Origin: Candidatus Zipacnadia bacterium
GTDB lineage: Bacteria; Armatimonadota; Zipacnadia; Zipacnadales; Zipacnadaceae
Length of the DNA stretch: 9,430 nt
Direction of reading: 5' to 3'
Assembly: GCA_029821215.1 (NCBI GenBank)
Contig: JALGTV010000186.1
Location: forward strand, 1 to 9,430
Shown: positions 1-6,318 of the stretch, in pieces
How the letters are laid out: every line of letters begins with the position of its first letter
Numbering within the stretch: the stretch's first letter is position 1
Translations under genes and position numbers: made by a program
The notes under the pieces: generated by a model
Told to the model about the DNA's origin: nothing
The model's input: only the letters and a program-made list of their open reading frames with translations
Database searches by the model: none

Positions 1-606
1 CCACCACCCCAGAAAGGTGAGGTGGAGCCTCTAAGCACGGATACGGTGGTGTTAGGTCAGCTCAGTGGCAAATACATCCTCCTTCAGCAGGGCGAGGACC
101 TGCTGCTAATTGACCAGCACCGGGCCGCCGAACGGGTCATCTTTGAGCGCCTTCAGGCCCAGCGGCAGCGGCTGGCGCGCCAACTGCTGGTGGTGCCGCT
201 GACTCTGGAGTTGACGGCGGGGCAAGCCGCCGCTCTCCAGCAGCATCAGGGGTTGCTGGAAGAGGCCGGCTTTGAGATAGAGCCGTTTGGGGGCAACAGC
301 TATGTGGTGCAGTCCGTGCCTGCCCAGCTTGGCCAGCGTGATCCCCAAGTGGCTCTGGATGGGCTGATTAGTGATTTAGCCCAGTGGGGCGCCACCGGCA
401 GTCTGGATAGCCAGCGGGAACAGCTTCTGGCCACGATCGCTTGCCACAGTGCGGTGAAGGCCGGTGAGCACCTCAGCCAACAAGAAATGAGGCAATTGGT
501 TGCTGACCTGATGCAAACTGAGGCTCCGGCTATCTGTCCACATGGAGACCCAGTTATTATTTCCATCAGCGGCGCCGACCTGGACCGCAAGTTTGAGAGA
601 GATTAG
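1..606 (+). CDS. mutL: DNA mismatch repair protein MutL, C-terminal part (5' end outside window)
   Basis: The reading frame is open from base 1 and ends at TAG 604-606, so only about 200 C-terminal residues are visible: the end of the linker and the dimerisation/endonuclease domain. MutL couples MutS mismatch recognition to strand incision and excision. The metal-binding endonuclease motif DQHA(x)2E(x)4E of non-methyl-directed MutL is recognisable at 112-147 as DQHRAAERVIFE, with Arg in place of the usual Ala. A second element, ACHSAVKAGE, follows, and the C-terminal CPHGRP-type motif reads CPHGDP at 535-552. The order of motifs and the termination shortly after CPHG match the family. An internal GTG at 22 could be read as a start, but it is almost certainly not the real one, because the frame continues upstream and the N-terminal GHKL ATPase domain must lie there. 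miaA follows after 17 nt, consistent with one operon. Confidence 0.93.
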   Translation, partial: PPPQKGEVEPLSTDTVVLGQLSGKYILLQQGEDLLLIDQHRAAERVIFERLQAQRQRLARQLLVVPLTLELTAGQAAALQQHQGLLEEAGFEIEPFGGNSYVVQSVPAQLGQRDPQVALDGLISDLAQWGATGSLDSQREQLLATIACHSAVKAGEHLSQQEMRQLVADLMQTEAPAICPHGDPVIISISGADLDRKFERD

Positions 607-623
607 GCTGTACTTAGCGTAGC

Positions 624-1586
624 ATGTCCTCACCAGGCTTAAAAATTCCCCTGCTAATCATAGCTGGCCCCACGGCGGTGGGTAAGACAGATATTGCCAT
701 TGAGGTAGCCGAGGCGGTGGACGGCGAGATCATCTCGGCGGACTCCATGCAGATATACAAGGGGATGGATGTCGGCACGGCCAAGCCCACCACCTACCAG
801 CAGGCCCAGGCCCGTTTCCACCTGATTGACATTGTTAAGCCAGACGAGCCCTACAATGTGGCGATGTTCAAGCGTGATGCCCAGCAGGCGATCAAGGAGA
901 TACACCAGCGGGGCAACCTACCTATACTCTGTGGAGGAACCGGGTTGTATATTAAGGCGTTGTTGGAGCACTACAATCTCCCGCCGGCACCCGAGGACAA
1001 GCAGGTTCGCCAGCGGTTGCGCCAGGAAGCCCGACAGGTTGGTAGTCGTGCCCTGCACGAGCGCCTCCAGGAAGTTGATCCGCAGACTGCGGCTCAACTG
1101 TCGCCGAATGACCTGAAGCGGATTATCCGCGCGCTGGAGGTTTATGAGCTGACTGGGGAGCCTATAGCGACCTTACAGTCGGTTGACCATACCCCCCAAT
1201 TACAGTATAATAGTATATCCTTCGTGGTCACCTGCCCGCGGGCAATGCTGTACCAGCGTATTGAGCAGCGGATTGACAGGATGTTAGCCACTGGATGGGT
1301 GGAGGAAGTCAAGCAACTGGCCCAGCAGGGCTGCCACGGGGGATTACAGTCAATGCAAGCAATTGGCTACCGCCATATATTGGAGTTTCTGGCAGGCACC
1401 GCCGACTGGCCGGCAACCGTCAAGCTAATAAAGCGGGACAGTCGGCGCTTCGCTAAGCGGCAACTGACATGGTTTCGCCACCAGTCGGATTCTACCTGGC
1501 TACAGTGGGCAAATAAGCAGCAGTTTGAGGGGATAGTGGAGACTATTGTCGCGGCGGCACGCCAATTGGTAGCCGATAGCAAGTGA
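624..1586 (+). CDS. miaA: tRNA dimethylallyltransferase MiaA
   Basis: MiaA transfers the dimethylallyl group from DMAPP to N6 of A37 in tRNAs that read codons beginning with U, the first step to ms2i6A. The 320-residue product has the usual length. The P-loop GPTAVGKT lies at residues 15-22, the catalytic/anticodon-side motif SADSMQIYKGMDVGTAKP at 38-55, and GGTGLYIKALLE follows at about 104-115. The C-terminal signature includes QAIGYRHILEF and RRFAKRQLTWFRHQ. Start ATG 624 places the P-loop at the normal distance from the N-terminus, although no good Shine-Dalgarno sequence is visible just upstream, so translation may be coupled to mutL 17 nt before. The frame is intact with no lesions. dapF begins 16 nt after the stop. 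The mutL-miaA-dapF order supports co-transcription. Confidence 0.97.
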   Translation: MSSPGLKIPLLIIAGPTAVGKTDIAIEVAEAVDGEIISADSMQIYKGMDVGTAKPTTYQQAQARFHLIDIVKPDEPYNVAMFKRDAQQAIKEIHQRGNLPILCGGTGLYIKALLEHYNLPPAPEDKQVRQRLRQEARQVGSRALHERLQEVDPQTAAQLSPNDLKRIIRALEVYELTGEPIATLQSVDHTPQLQYNSISFVVTCPRAMLYQRIEQRIDRMLATGWVEEVKQLAQQGCHGGLQSMQAIGYRHILEFLAGTADWPATVKLIKRDSRRFAKRQLTWFRHQSDSTWLQWANKQQFEGIVETIVAAARQLVADSK

Positions 1587-1588
1587 GC

Positions 1589-1605
1589 AGGAGGTAACCG
1601 AGTTG
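1589..1605 (+). promoter_or_regulatory. Ribosome-binding site that fixes the TTG start of dapF
   Basis: AGGAGGT at 1589-1595 is a near-perfect anti-16S complement. It sits 7 nt before TTG 1603, which begins the family-typical N-terminus (M)RFTKLHGLGNDY. No in-frame ATG gives this N-terminus, so the non-AUG start is well supported. Confidence 0.85.
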
Positions 1606-2634
1606 CGGTTCACAAAATTGCACGGATTAGGCAATGATTATATTTATCTTAACGGCCTGGAACAAGATTTATCCCAGTATGATTTGGGCAAGTTGGCCCG
1701 GCTACTCTCGGACCGCCATTTCGGCATCGGCAGCAACGGGATCATTCTCATTCTGCCGTCTGAGCAGGCTAATTTCCGCATGCGCATCTTCAACTCCGAT
1801 GGCAGTGAGGCGGAGATGTGCGGCAATGGACTGCGCGGCTTTGCCAAGTATGTCTACGAACATGGCCTAACAGATAAGCTCAAGTTAGAAGTGGAAACAG
1901 GGGCGGGGATACTCAATATGGGACAGCCCCGTCTGCAGCGCCAACAGATACCGATGACTGGTAAGCCGGCGGAGGAGCGGGTTATTGAGGAGTCTCTGGA
2001 GGTAGATGGCACTACGGTGCAGATTACCTGTGTATCTATGGGTAATCCCCACTGCGTAATCTTCGTGGATGATGTAGACAGTTTCCCGGTTACCGAATTG
2101 GGACCTAAGATAGAGAACCATCAACTGTTCCCCGAACGGACTAATGTGGAGTTTATCACCGTGCTGGACCGCCAGCACCTGCAGATGCGTGTGTGGGAGC
2201 GGGGCGCGGGCGAGACCCTGGCTTGTGGTACTGGAGCCGCCGCGGCAACGGTCGCCGGAGTGCTCACCGACCGCAGCGACCACCGGGTGGAAGTACACCT
2301 GCGGGGAGGCGAATTGCAGGTAGAGTGGGCCGAGGACAATCACGTCTTTCTCACTGGCCCAGCTACCGAGGTATTCTCCGGCGAAGTAGCATCCCAACTG
2401 GTGGCATACCGAGGTATTCTCCGGCGAAGTAGCATCCCAACTGGTGGCAAAGGCTCGCCAGTAGTTGACCTAAGGAGGTTCGCACTTGGAAGTTGCTCAG
2501 CGATTACAACAGATTCCGCCCTACCCTTTCCGCGAGATTGCTATGCTCAAGGCGCGGATGCTGGCCGAGGGCAAGCAGATACTGGACTTTGGTATCGGCG
2601 ACCCCGATATGCCTACACCCGACTTTGTTATTGA
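1603..2634 (+). CDS. dapF: Diaminopimelate epimerase DapF, C-terminus frameshifted by a 43-bp tandem duplication
   Basis: DapF interconverts LL- and meso-diaminopimelate without a cofactor, using two cysteines, for lysine and peptidoglycan synthesis. Substrate-side Asn11 is in HGLGNDY. The first catalytic cysteine is Cys73 in AEMCGNGLRGFAKY, and the second is Cys208 in GETLACGTGAAAAT. The fold is complete to about residue 268. There a perfect 43-bp repeat (2364-2406 and 2407-2449) shifts the frame. With one copy removed the protein would end in LVAKARQ at a TAG (2462-2464 here), giving 272 residues, the normal family length. As written, the frame runs on to 2634, adds about 75 unrelated residues and overlaps the next gene's start by about 149 nt. 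Both active-site halves precede the lesion, so activity may survive. It could equally be an assembly artefact. Confidence 0.93.
   Translation: MRFTKLHGLGNDYIYLNGLEQDLSQYDLGKLARLLSDRHFGIGSNGIILILPSEQANFRMRIFNSDGSEAEMCGNGLRGFAKYVYEHGLTDKLKLEVETGAGILNMGQPRLQRQQIPMTGKPAEERVIEESLEVDGTTVQITCVSMGNPHCVIFVDDVDSFPVTELGPKIENHQLFPERTNVEFITVLDRQHLQMRVWERGAGETLACGTGAAAATVAGVLTDRSDHRVEVHLRGGELQVEWAEDNHVFLTGPATEVFSGEVASQLVAYRGILRRSSIPTGGKGSPVVDLRRFALGSCSAITTDSALPFPRDCYAQGADAGRGQADTGLWYRRPRYAYTRLCY
2364..2449 (+). repeat. Perfect 43-bp direct tandem duplication inside the dapF 3' end
   Basis: Copy 1 is 2364-2406 and copy 2 is 2407-2449. They are identical base for base, begin TACCGAGGTATT and end CTGGTGGCA. 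The flanking bases differ, so the repeat unit is exactly 43 bp. Because 43 is not a multiple of 3, the duplication moves the dapF frame past its original stop. The complete identity points to a very recent event or an assembly error. Confidence 0.97.
2472..2488 (+). promoter_or_regulatory. Ribosome-binding site and TTG start of the broken aminotransferase gene
   Basis: AAGGAGGT at 2472-2479 stands 6 nt before TTG 2486, which opens the aminotransferase N-terminus (M)EVAQRLQQIPPYPF. The site follows the ancestral dapF stop (2462-2464) by 7 nt, showing the two genes were originally non-overlapping and tightly spaced. Confidence 0.8.
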
Positions 2635-3634
2635 AGCGCTGTGTGAGGCAGCCAAGGATCCCAGCACCCATCAGTATGATGAGTCAGGCTACGGCATACC
2701 GGAGTATCAAGGAGGCCCTGGCTCACATTGTCTGGGCTTATGTTGACCCGGGCGACGTGGTCCTGGTGCCTGACCCGGCCTATGCAGTATATAAGGTGCA
2801 GACTACCTGGTGCGGGGGCGAGGTATTTCCGATGCCGCTGCACGCGGAGAACGATTTTCTACCCGATTTTGCCGTCATCCCGGCCAGTGTAGCTCAAGCA
2901 GCCAAGCTGATGTTCCTGAATTATCCCAACAACCCTACCGGAGCGGTCGCACCGCTGGAGTTTTATGAACAGGCAGTCAGGTTCGCCCGTGATAATGAGA
3001 TTTTGATTGTTCAGGATGCCGCCTATGCCGAAGTCAGCTTCGGTGAGGATCAGGCACACAGCATTCTGGAGATTGATGGCGCTAAAGATGTAGCTATTGA
3101 GATGCACTCGTTCTCCAAGACTTTCAATATGACTCCGGCACGTTTATGGCTATTCAGCGAGCAGGTATTGTTGCTTTGTCCCATTATGACGAATGGGTCC
3201 CACAGATGATAGCTGAGTACCAGCGGCGCCGCGATGCTTTGGTAGAGGGGCTGAACTCGCTGGGTTGGAGTCTGGAGAAACCCCGGGGTACCTTCTACGT
3301 GTGGGCACCAATCCCGCCAAGTTTTGGTTCCAGTGCCGAGTTCACCCACGCCCTGCTGCATGATTGCGGCATCCTGACCACTCCCGGCCCCGCCTACGGC
3401 ACCAACGGCGAAGGCTACATCCGGTTCTCACTGACCATCCCGGATGCCGGATTTATGGAAACGGCCGTGTCAATAACTGTAAGTGCTGGCTGTCTCCAGT
3501 GTAATGGCGAGGGGGAGATGGCAATTGTCGGAGCTGCCAGACGGAACTCCACCATTGTTCGCATAGTAATGCAGTATCCTGTCAGAACCTGCTCCAAATC
3601 AACACTCCGGTTGTTCAGTCATAGCTCTACCTAA
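2486..3634 (+). pseudogene. dapL: LL-diaminopimelate aminotransferase-like class I/II aminotransferase, broken by two internal deletions
   Basis: The pieces together match a PLP-dependent fold-type I aminotransferase of the DapL group, which makes LL-DAP from tetrahydrodipicolinate. This fits its place after dapF. Piece 1 (2486 to about 2710) carries GIGDPDMPTPDF and HQYDESGYGIPEY. Piece 2 (about 2709-3134), in another frame, carries NYPNNPTGA, the PLP-ring DAAYAE motif and the Schiff-base lysine in SFSKTFNMT. Piece 3 (from about 3134), back in the first frame, carries SGTFMAIQRAG, GTFYVWAPIP and the carboxylate-binding Arg in GYIRFSLT. Compared with the family, roughly 25-30 codons are missing at each junction. 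The missing segments are the ones that normally hold the PLP-phosphate ligands (the GSKE turn and the Arg of MTGWR). Frame 1 alone stops at 2746. Family similarity fades near 3470 and the remaining tail to 3634 looks non-native. The exact substrate (LL-DAP versus another amino acid) is inferred. Confidence 0.85.
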
Positions 3635-3702
3635 AAAGAAGTGCCTGCTCGTGGTATAATGTATATGAATAGAAGCAGTGAAGGTCGTTTGTCATAGCAA
3701 GT
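3471..3702 (+). other. Stretch without a recognisable gene between the pseudogene and the radical SAM gene
   Basis: The aminotransferase frame formally continues to TAA 3632-3634, but residues after the GYIRFSLTIPD segment resemble nothing I recognise in the family. No other frame here gives a convincing protein. I see no clear intrinsic terminator, since there is no GC stem followed by a T-run. The only clear signal is the -10 element at 3655-3660. Confidence 0.5.
3652..3660 (+). promoter_or_regulatory. Extended -10 promoter upstream of the radical SAM gene
   Basis: TGGTATAAT at 3652-3660 is a perfect -10 hexamer (TATAAT) with an extended TGN motif. The -35 region at the 17-nt position (about 3632-3637, TAAAAA) is a poor match, which is typical of extended -10 promoters. 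Transcription would start near 3667, about 35 nt before the likely ATG 3703, giving the radical SAM/TIGR03936/rng genes their own promoter independent of mutL-dapF. Confidence 0.6.
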
Positions 3703-5613
3703 ATGCTACCTGAGACAATCTTAGAATCAGTCCAAAGTCCGGCGCGGTATATTGGGGGCGAGGTGAATGCGGTGGTCAAGGACCCCGCAGAAATGGAGTT
3801 ATCCTTTGCCCTCTGTTACCCTGATGTGTATGAGGTGGGGATGTCGCACCTGGGGTCACAAATTCTCTACCATGTCATCAATTCTCGCCCCGAGGTGCAG
3901 TGTGAGCGCGTTTTTCATCCCTGGACCGATGCGGCCGAGTTGATGCGCCAGCAGGACGTCCCGCTCAGTGGCCTGGAGACCGGTCGCCCCCTGTGCGATT
4001 TTGATATTGTCGGCATCACTCTCCAGTACGAGCTGACCTATACTACCATACTGTCCCTGCTGGAACTGGGCGGGATAACGCTCCATGCCCGGCAGCGACG
4101 GCCCAGCGAGCCGATTGTCATCGGCGGCGGGACGTGTGCCTACAATCCCGAGCCACTGGCTGATTTCTTTGATGCTTTTGCGATTGGCGATGGTGAAGAA
4201 GTAGTTGGCGAGATTATTGACCTATACCGCCAGCAGCCGGCCCAATTTCGTGATGCTGACGCCCGCAGCGCCGCCGACCGGGAGGAGTTCCTACGGCAAC
4301 TGGCCCAGGTTGAGGGGGTTTACGTACCTTCTTTATACGAGGTAGAGAGGACTGAGGAGGGGTTGTTGTGCCCACGGCCCACCAGTGCCGATGTGCCGAA
4401 CATAATAAGGCGGCGGATAGTCAAAGACTTTGAGAATGCTGCTTTCCCTACCGCGCCGGTGGTACCGTGGGTGGAGGCGGTGCACGACCGGGCGCAACTG
4501 GAGATAGCCCGGGGCTGCACCCGGGGCTGCCGGTTCTGCCAGGCGGGCATCATCTACCGGCCGGTGCGGGAGAAGAGCGTGGCTACCCTACGTGCCCAGG
4601 CGCGCCAGATTATCGCCAACACGGGCTTTGACGAAATCACCCTGGCGGCCCTGAATTGCCCTGATTACAGCAGGATTGAGGAGTTGATTGATGGCCTGCA
4701 TGCCGACCTGACTGATCAGCGAGTGTCAGTAAGTTTGCCCTCGCTACGCACCGACACGTTCAGCGTCAACCTGGCTGACAAGGTTAGTCAAGTGCGCAAA
4801 AGCGGGTTAACTCTGGCCCCGGAGAGCGGGTCTGATCACCTGCGGGCAGCGATAAACAAGGAGGTTTCTCACCAGGATCTATTGGAGGCAGTGGAAGCTG
4901 CTTTTGCTGCCGGCTGGGAGACCATTAAACTGTACTTTATGATTGGTCTGCCCGGGGAGACTGATAAAGATGTGGTGGCTATTGGAAAACTAATCCAGCA
5001 GGTGGTGGAAATTGGCAAGCAGAAGCTGGGACGGCGGCGTCGGCATTTACAGATCAATGTCAGTGTGGCTTGTTTGATTCCCAAGCCCCATACGCCCTTT
5101 CAATGGCACCAGCAAATATCCGTAGAAGAACTCAAGCACAAGCAGCAACTGCTGAGAAGCCATCTCACCAGCCGGCACGTGAATCTGTCCTGCCACAGTG
5201 CCGAGGGGACGATGGTGGAGAGTATCCTGTCTCGCGGCGACCGCAGTCTCGGGCCGATTATTGAGCATGTTTATCGGCAGGGTGCGGTACTGGAGGGATG
5301 GCGGGAGTATTTCTCACTGGAGAATTGGACGGCGGCCTTTAGTGCTCAGGGTAGGGATATACTGACTGAAGCCGGACGAGAGTGGCATCAGTCCTCGCGG
5401 CTGCCTTGGGATCACATTGACACTGGTATATCGGTGGACTTTCTGCGGCAGGAGGCAGCCCGGGCCGAGCAGTTAATTCCCACCGAGGACTGTCGCACCG
5501 ACGGCTGTCATCACTGTGGCTTGAATGAGTTTATGGCCCCCTGTCCGATGGCAGTAGACCAGGCTAAACAGGCTACTGTGACGCAAACTGCCGAGGCCCA
5601 AGGCTATGTCTAA
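3703..5613 (+). CDS. TIGR03960-type B12-binding-like radical SAM protein
   Basis: This 636-residue protein belongs to the uncharacterised radical SAM family that pairs with, or is fused to, TIGR03936/DUF2344. The N-terminus has the family-like SPARYIGGEVNAVVKD. A cobalamin-binding-like Rossmann region (VGITLQYELTYTTILSLL, then IGGGTCAYNPEPLADFFDAF) covers about residues 20-170. The radical SAM cluster is Cys272, Cys276 and Cys279 in ARGCTRGCRFC, with the downstream strands LAPESGSDHLRAAINKEV and LYFMIGLPGETDKDV as expected. Several cysteines near the C-terminus (CRTDGCHHCG, then APC) may bind metal. The substrate is unknown; association with rng and ribosomal protein genes suggests RNA or ribosome modification, but that is inference. 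The start is not certain: GTGAAGG ends 18 nt before ATG 3703, which is long, and an in-frame TGA at 3679 leaves little room upstream. The frame is intact. Confidence 0.93.
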   Translation: MLPETILESVQSPARYIGGEVNAVVKDPAEMELSFALCYPDVYEVGMSHLGSQILYHVINSRPEVQCERVFHPWTDAAELMRQQDVPLSGLETGRPLCDFDIVGITLQYELTYTTILSLLELGGITLHARQRRPSEPIVIGGGTCAYNPEPLADFFDAFAIGDGEEVVGEIIDLYRQQPAQFRDADARSAADREEFLRQLAQVEGVYVPSLYEVERTEEGLLCPRPTSADVPNIIRRRIVKDFENAAFPTAPVVPWVEAVHDRAQLEIARGCTRGCRFCQAGIIYRPVREKSVATLRAQARQIIANTGFDEITLAALNCPDYSRIEELIDGLHADLTDQRVSVSLPSLRTDTFSVNLADKVSQVRKSGLTLAPESGSDHLRAAINKEVSHQDLLEAVEAAFAAGWETIKLYFMIGLPGETDKDVVAIGKLIQQVVEIGKQKLGRRRRHLQINVSVACLIPKPHTPFQWHQQISVEELKHKQQLLRSHLTSRHVNLSCHSAEGTMVESILSRGDRSLGPIIEHVYRQGAVLEGWREYFSLENWTAAFSAQGRDILTEAGREWHQSSRLPWDHIDTGISVDFLRQEAARAEQLIPTEDCRTDGCHHCGLNEFMAPCPMAVDQAKQATVTQTAEAQGYV

Positions 5614-6206
5614 TCAGCAACGGCCATATTTATGGGTAGAATTCGCCAAGACCGGCTCTATGCGTTACTTGTCGCATTTGGAAATGATGCGAGTTTTTGA
5701 CCGGGCTGTGCGCCGGGCCCAGATTCCGGTGGACTATACCCAGGGTTACCATCCCCGGGCCAAAATTAGTTTCGCCCCACCGCTGCCGGTAGGTGCTGAA
5801 GGGCTTAAAGAGCTGTGCGAAATTGACCTGGTCACGGAGGCATCAGCCAACGAGTTAGGTAAGGCTTTGAGCAGGCAACTTCCTGCCGGGCTGGATTTAG
5901 TTTCCGCTCAGGTCCGTAGACGGGGCCGCCGTTCGCCATTTGCTGAGCTTAACCGGGCTGAATACCGTCTTGATGTGGAAATCGTCGGAGGTACCCCACA
6001 GCAGTTGCAGGCCGCGGTGCAGCAGTTCCGAGAGGCTGATGAGACTTGAACATAGGGATAGTAATATGTGCCTATTTATGGAGATAGGCTTCGGCCAAGA
6101 CAATTTGGTAAAGCCGGAAGAAGTAATCACAACTCTAAGTCAGATGATGGGACAGACAGACTTGTTAGTCAGTCGAGTTACCCGGCTGAAAATGTATGTA
6201 ATTTAG
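5606..6206 (+). pseudogene. TIGR03936 / DUF2344 protein, broken by an out-of-frame deletion
   Basis: The gene starts at ATG 5606 inside ATGTCTAA, overlapping the radical SAM stop by 8 nt, the usual coupling for this pair. Residues 1 to about 145 show the DUF2344 pattern: FAKTGSMRYLSHLEMMRVFDRAVRRA, followed by YTQGYHPRAKISFAPPLPVG (spanning about residues 13-62 together). The first frame stops at TGA 6047-6049, after 147 residues. In another frame from about 6039 the C-terminal part resumes (RLEHRDSNMCLFMEIGFGQ, then LVKPEEVI and SRVTRLKMYVI), ending at TAG 6204-6206. Relative to the usual roughly 220-240 residues, about 20-30 codons between the two pieces seem to be missing, in the region that normally has the basic KKG.R..DIRP-like segment. 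The truncated N-terminal half could still be translated. The family function is unknown; it is presumed a partner or substrate-binding subunit of the radical SAM enzyme. Confidence 0.82.
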
Positions 6207-6216
6207 CTAAATTATC

Positions 6217-6295
6217 GGTGAACCCGGCCTCCTGCAAAGCGTGGGCAGGGACGAAGGTCCGGTGCCCAACGATGTAGAGGCCAGTGGGGTTCACC
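6217..6295 (+). promoter_or_regulatory. 79-nt imperfect hairpin in the rng 5' leader, ending at the ribosome-binding site
   Basis: Read directly from the sequence, GGTGAACCC (6217-6225) pairs perfectly with GGGTTCACC (6287-6295). After a 4-nt bulge on the 3' side (6283-6286), GGCCTC (6226-6231) pairs with GAGGCC (6277-6282). Further in, TGCA/ATGTA-type pairing (6233-6236 with 6273-6276) and CGT/ACG (6240-6242 with 6269-6271) continue the arm. The tip has GGGCA (6243-6247) with TGCCC (6263-6267) and GGAC-GAAG-GTCC (6249-6260). No T-run follows, so it is not a simple terminator. Its base directly abuts the AAGGGAG at 6296-6302. It is plausibly a cis-regulatory leader of RNase G, comparable in concept to the autoregulatory RNase E leader. 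I do not recognise it as a named RNA family. Confidence 0.6.
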
Positions 6296-6318
6296 AAGGG
6301 AGTACGATTGACAAAGTG
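6296..6318 (+). promoter_or_regulatory. Ribosome-binding site and GTG start of rng
   Basis: AAGGGAG (6296-6302) lies 13 nt before GTG 6316, a longer than ideal spacing. GTG 6316 begins (M)KKQIIANVDSRQTRVAIVEDG, which matches the conserved RNase G N-terminus. The frame also opens at GTG 6241, but that start would translate the hairpin and add an unfamiliar extension, so it is not preferred. Confidence 0.65.

Noticed and set aside
1885..2397. 170-codon reverse-strand frame opposite dapF
   Set aside because: It lies wholly antisense to conserved dapF codons, with no recognisable motif; a shadow frame.
1603..2634. A genuine 343-residue DapF with a novel C-terminal domain
   Set aside because: The extra residues come directly from reading a 43-bp duplication and the next gene's start in the wrong frame. 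Removing one copy restores the normal stop and gene spacing.
2486..3634. Programmed frameshifting or bypassing producing an intact aminotransferase
   Set aside because: The junctions lack conserved segments rather than containing extra sequence, and both PLP-phosphate-binding elements are missing, so recoding could not restore the enzyme.
6217..6295. Small SRP RNA, tRNA, or c-di-GMP (GEMM) riboswitch
   Set aside because: The GGAA-tetraloop symmetric core of SRP domain IV is absent, there is no cloverleaf with a T-loop GTTCRA, and the GEMM signature around the two helices is not present. Only a long hairpin can be supported.
6217..6295. Intrinsic terminator or MITE
   Set aside because: There is no T-run after the stem, and the flanks (AATTATC and AAGGGAG) show no target-site duplication.
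6241..6315. N-terminal extension of RNase G from GTG 6241
   Set aside because: It would translate half of the hairpin into a sequence unlike the family. GTG 6316 gives the conserved N-terminus.
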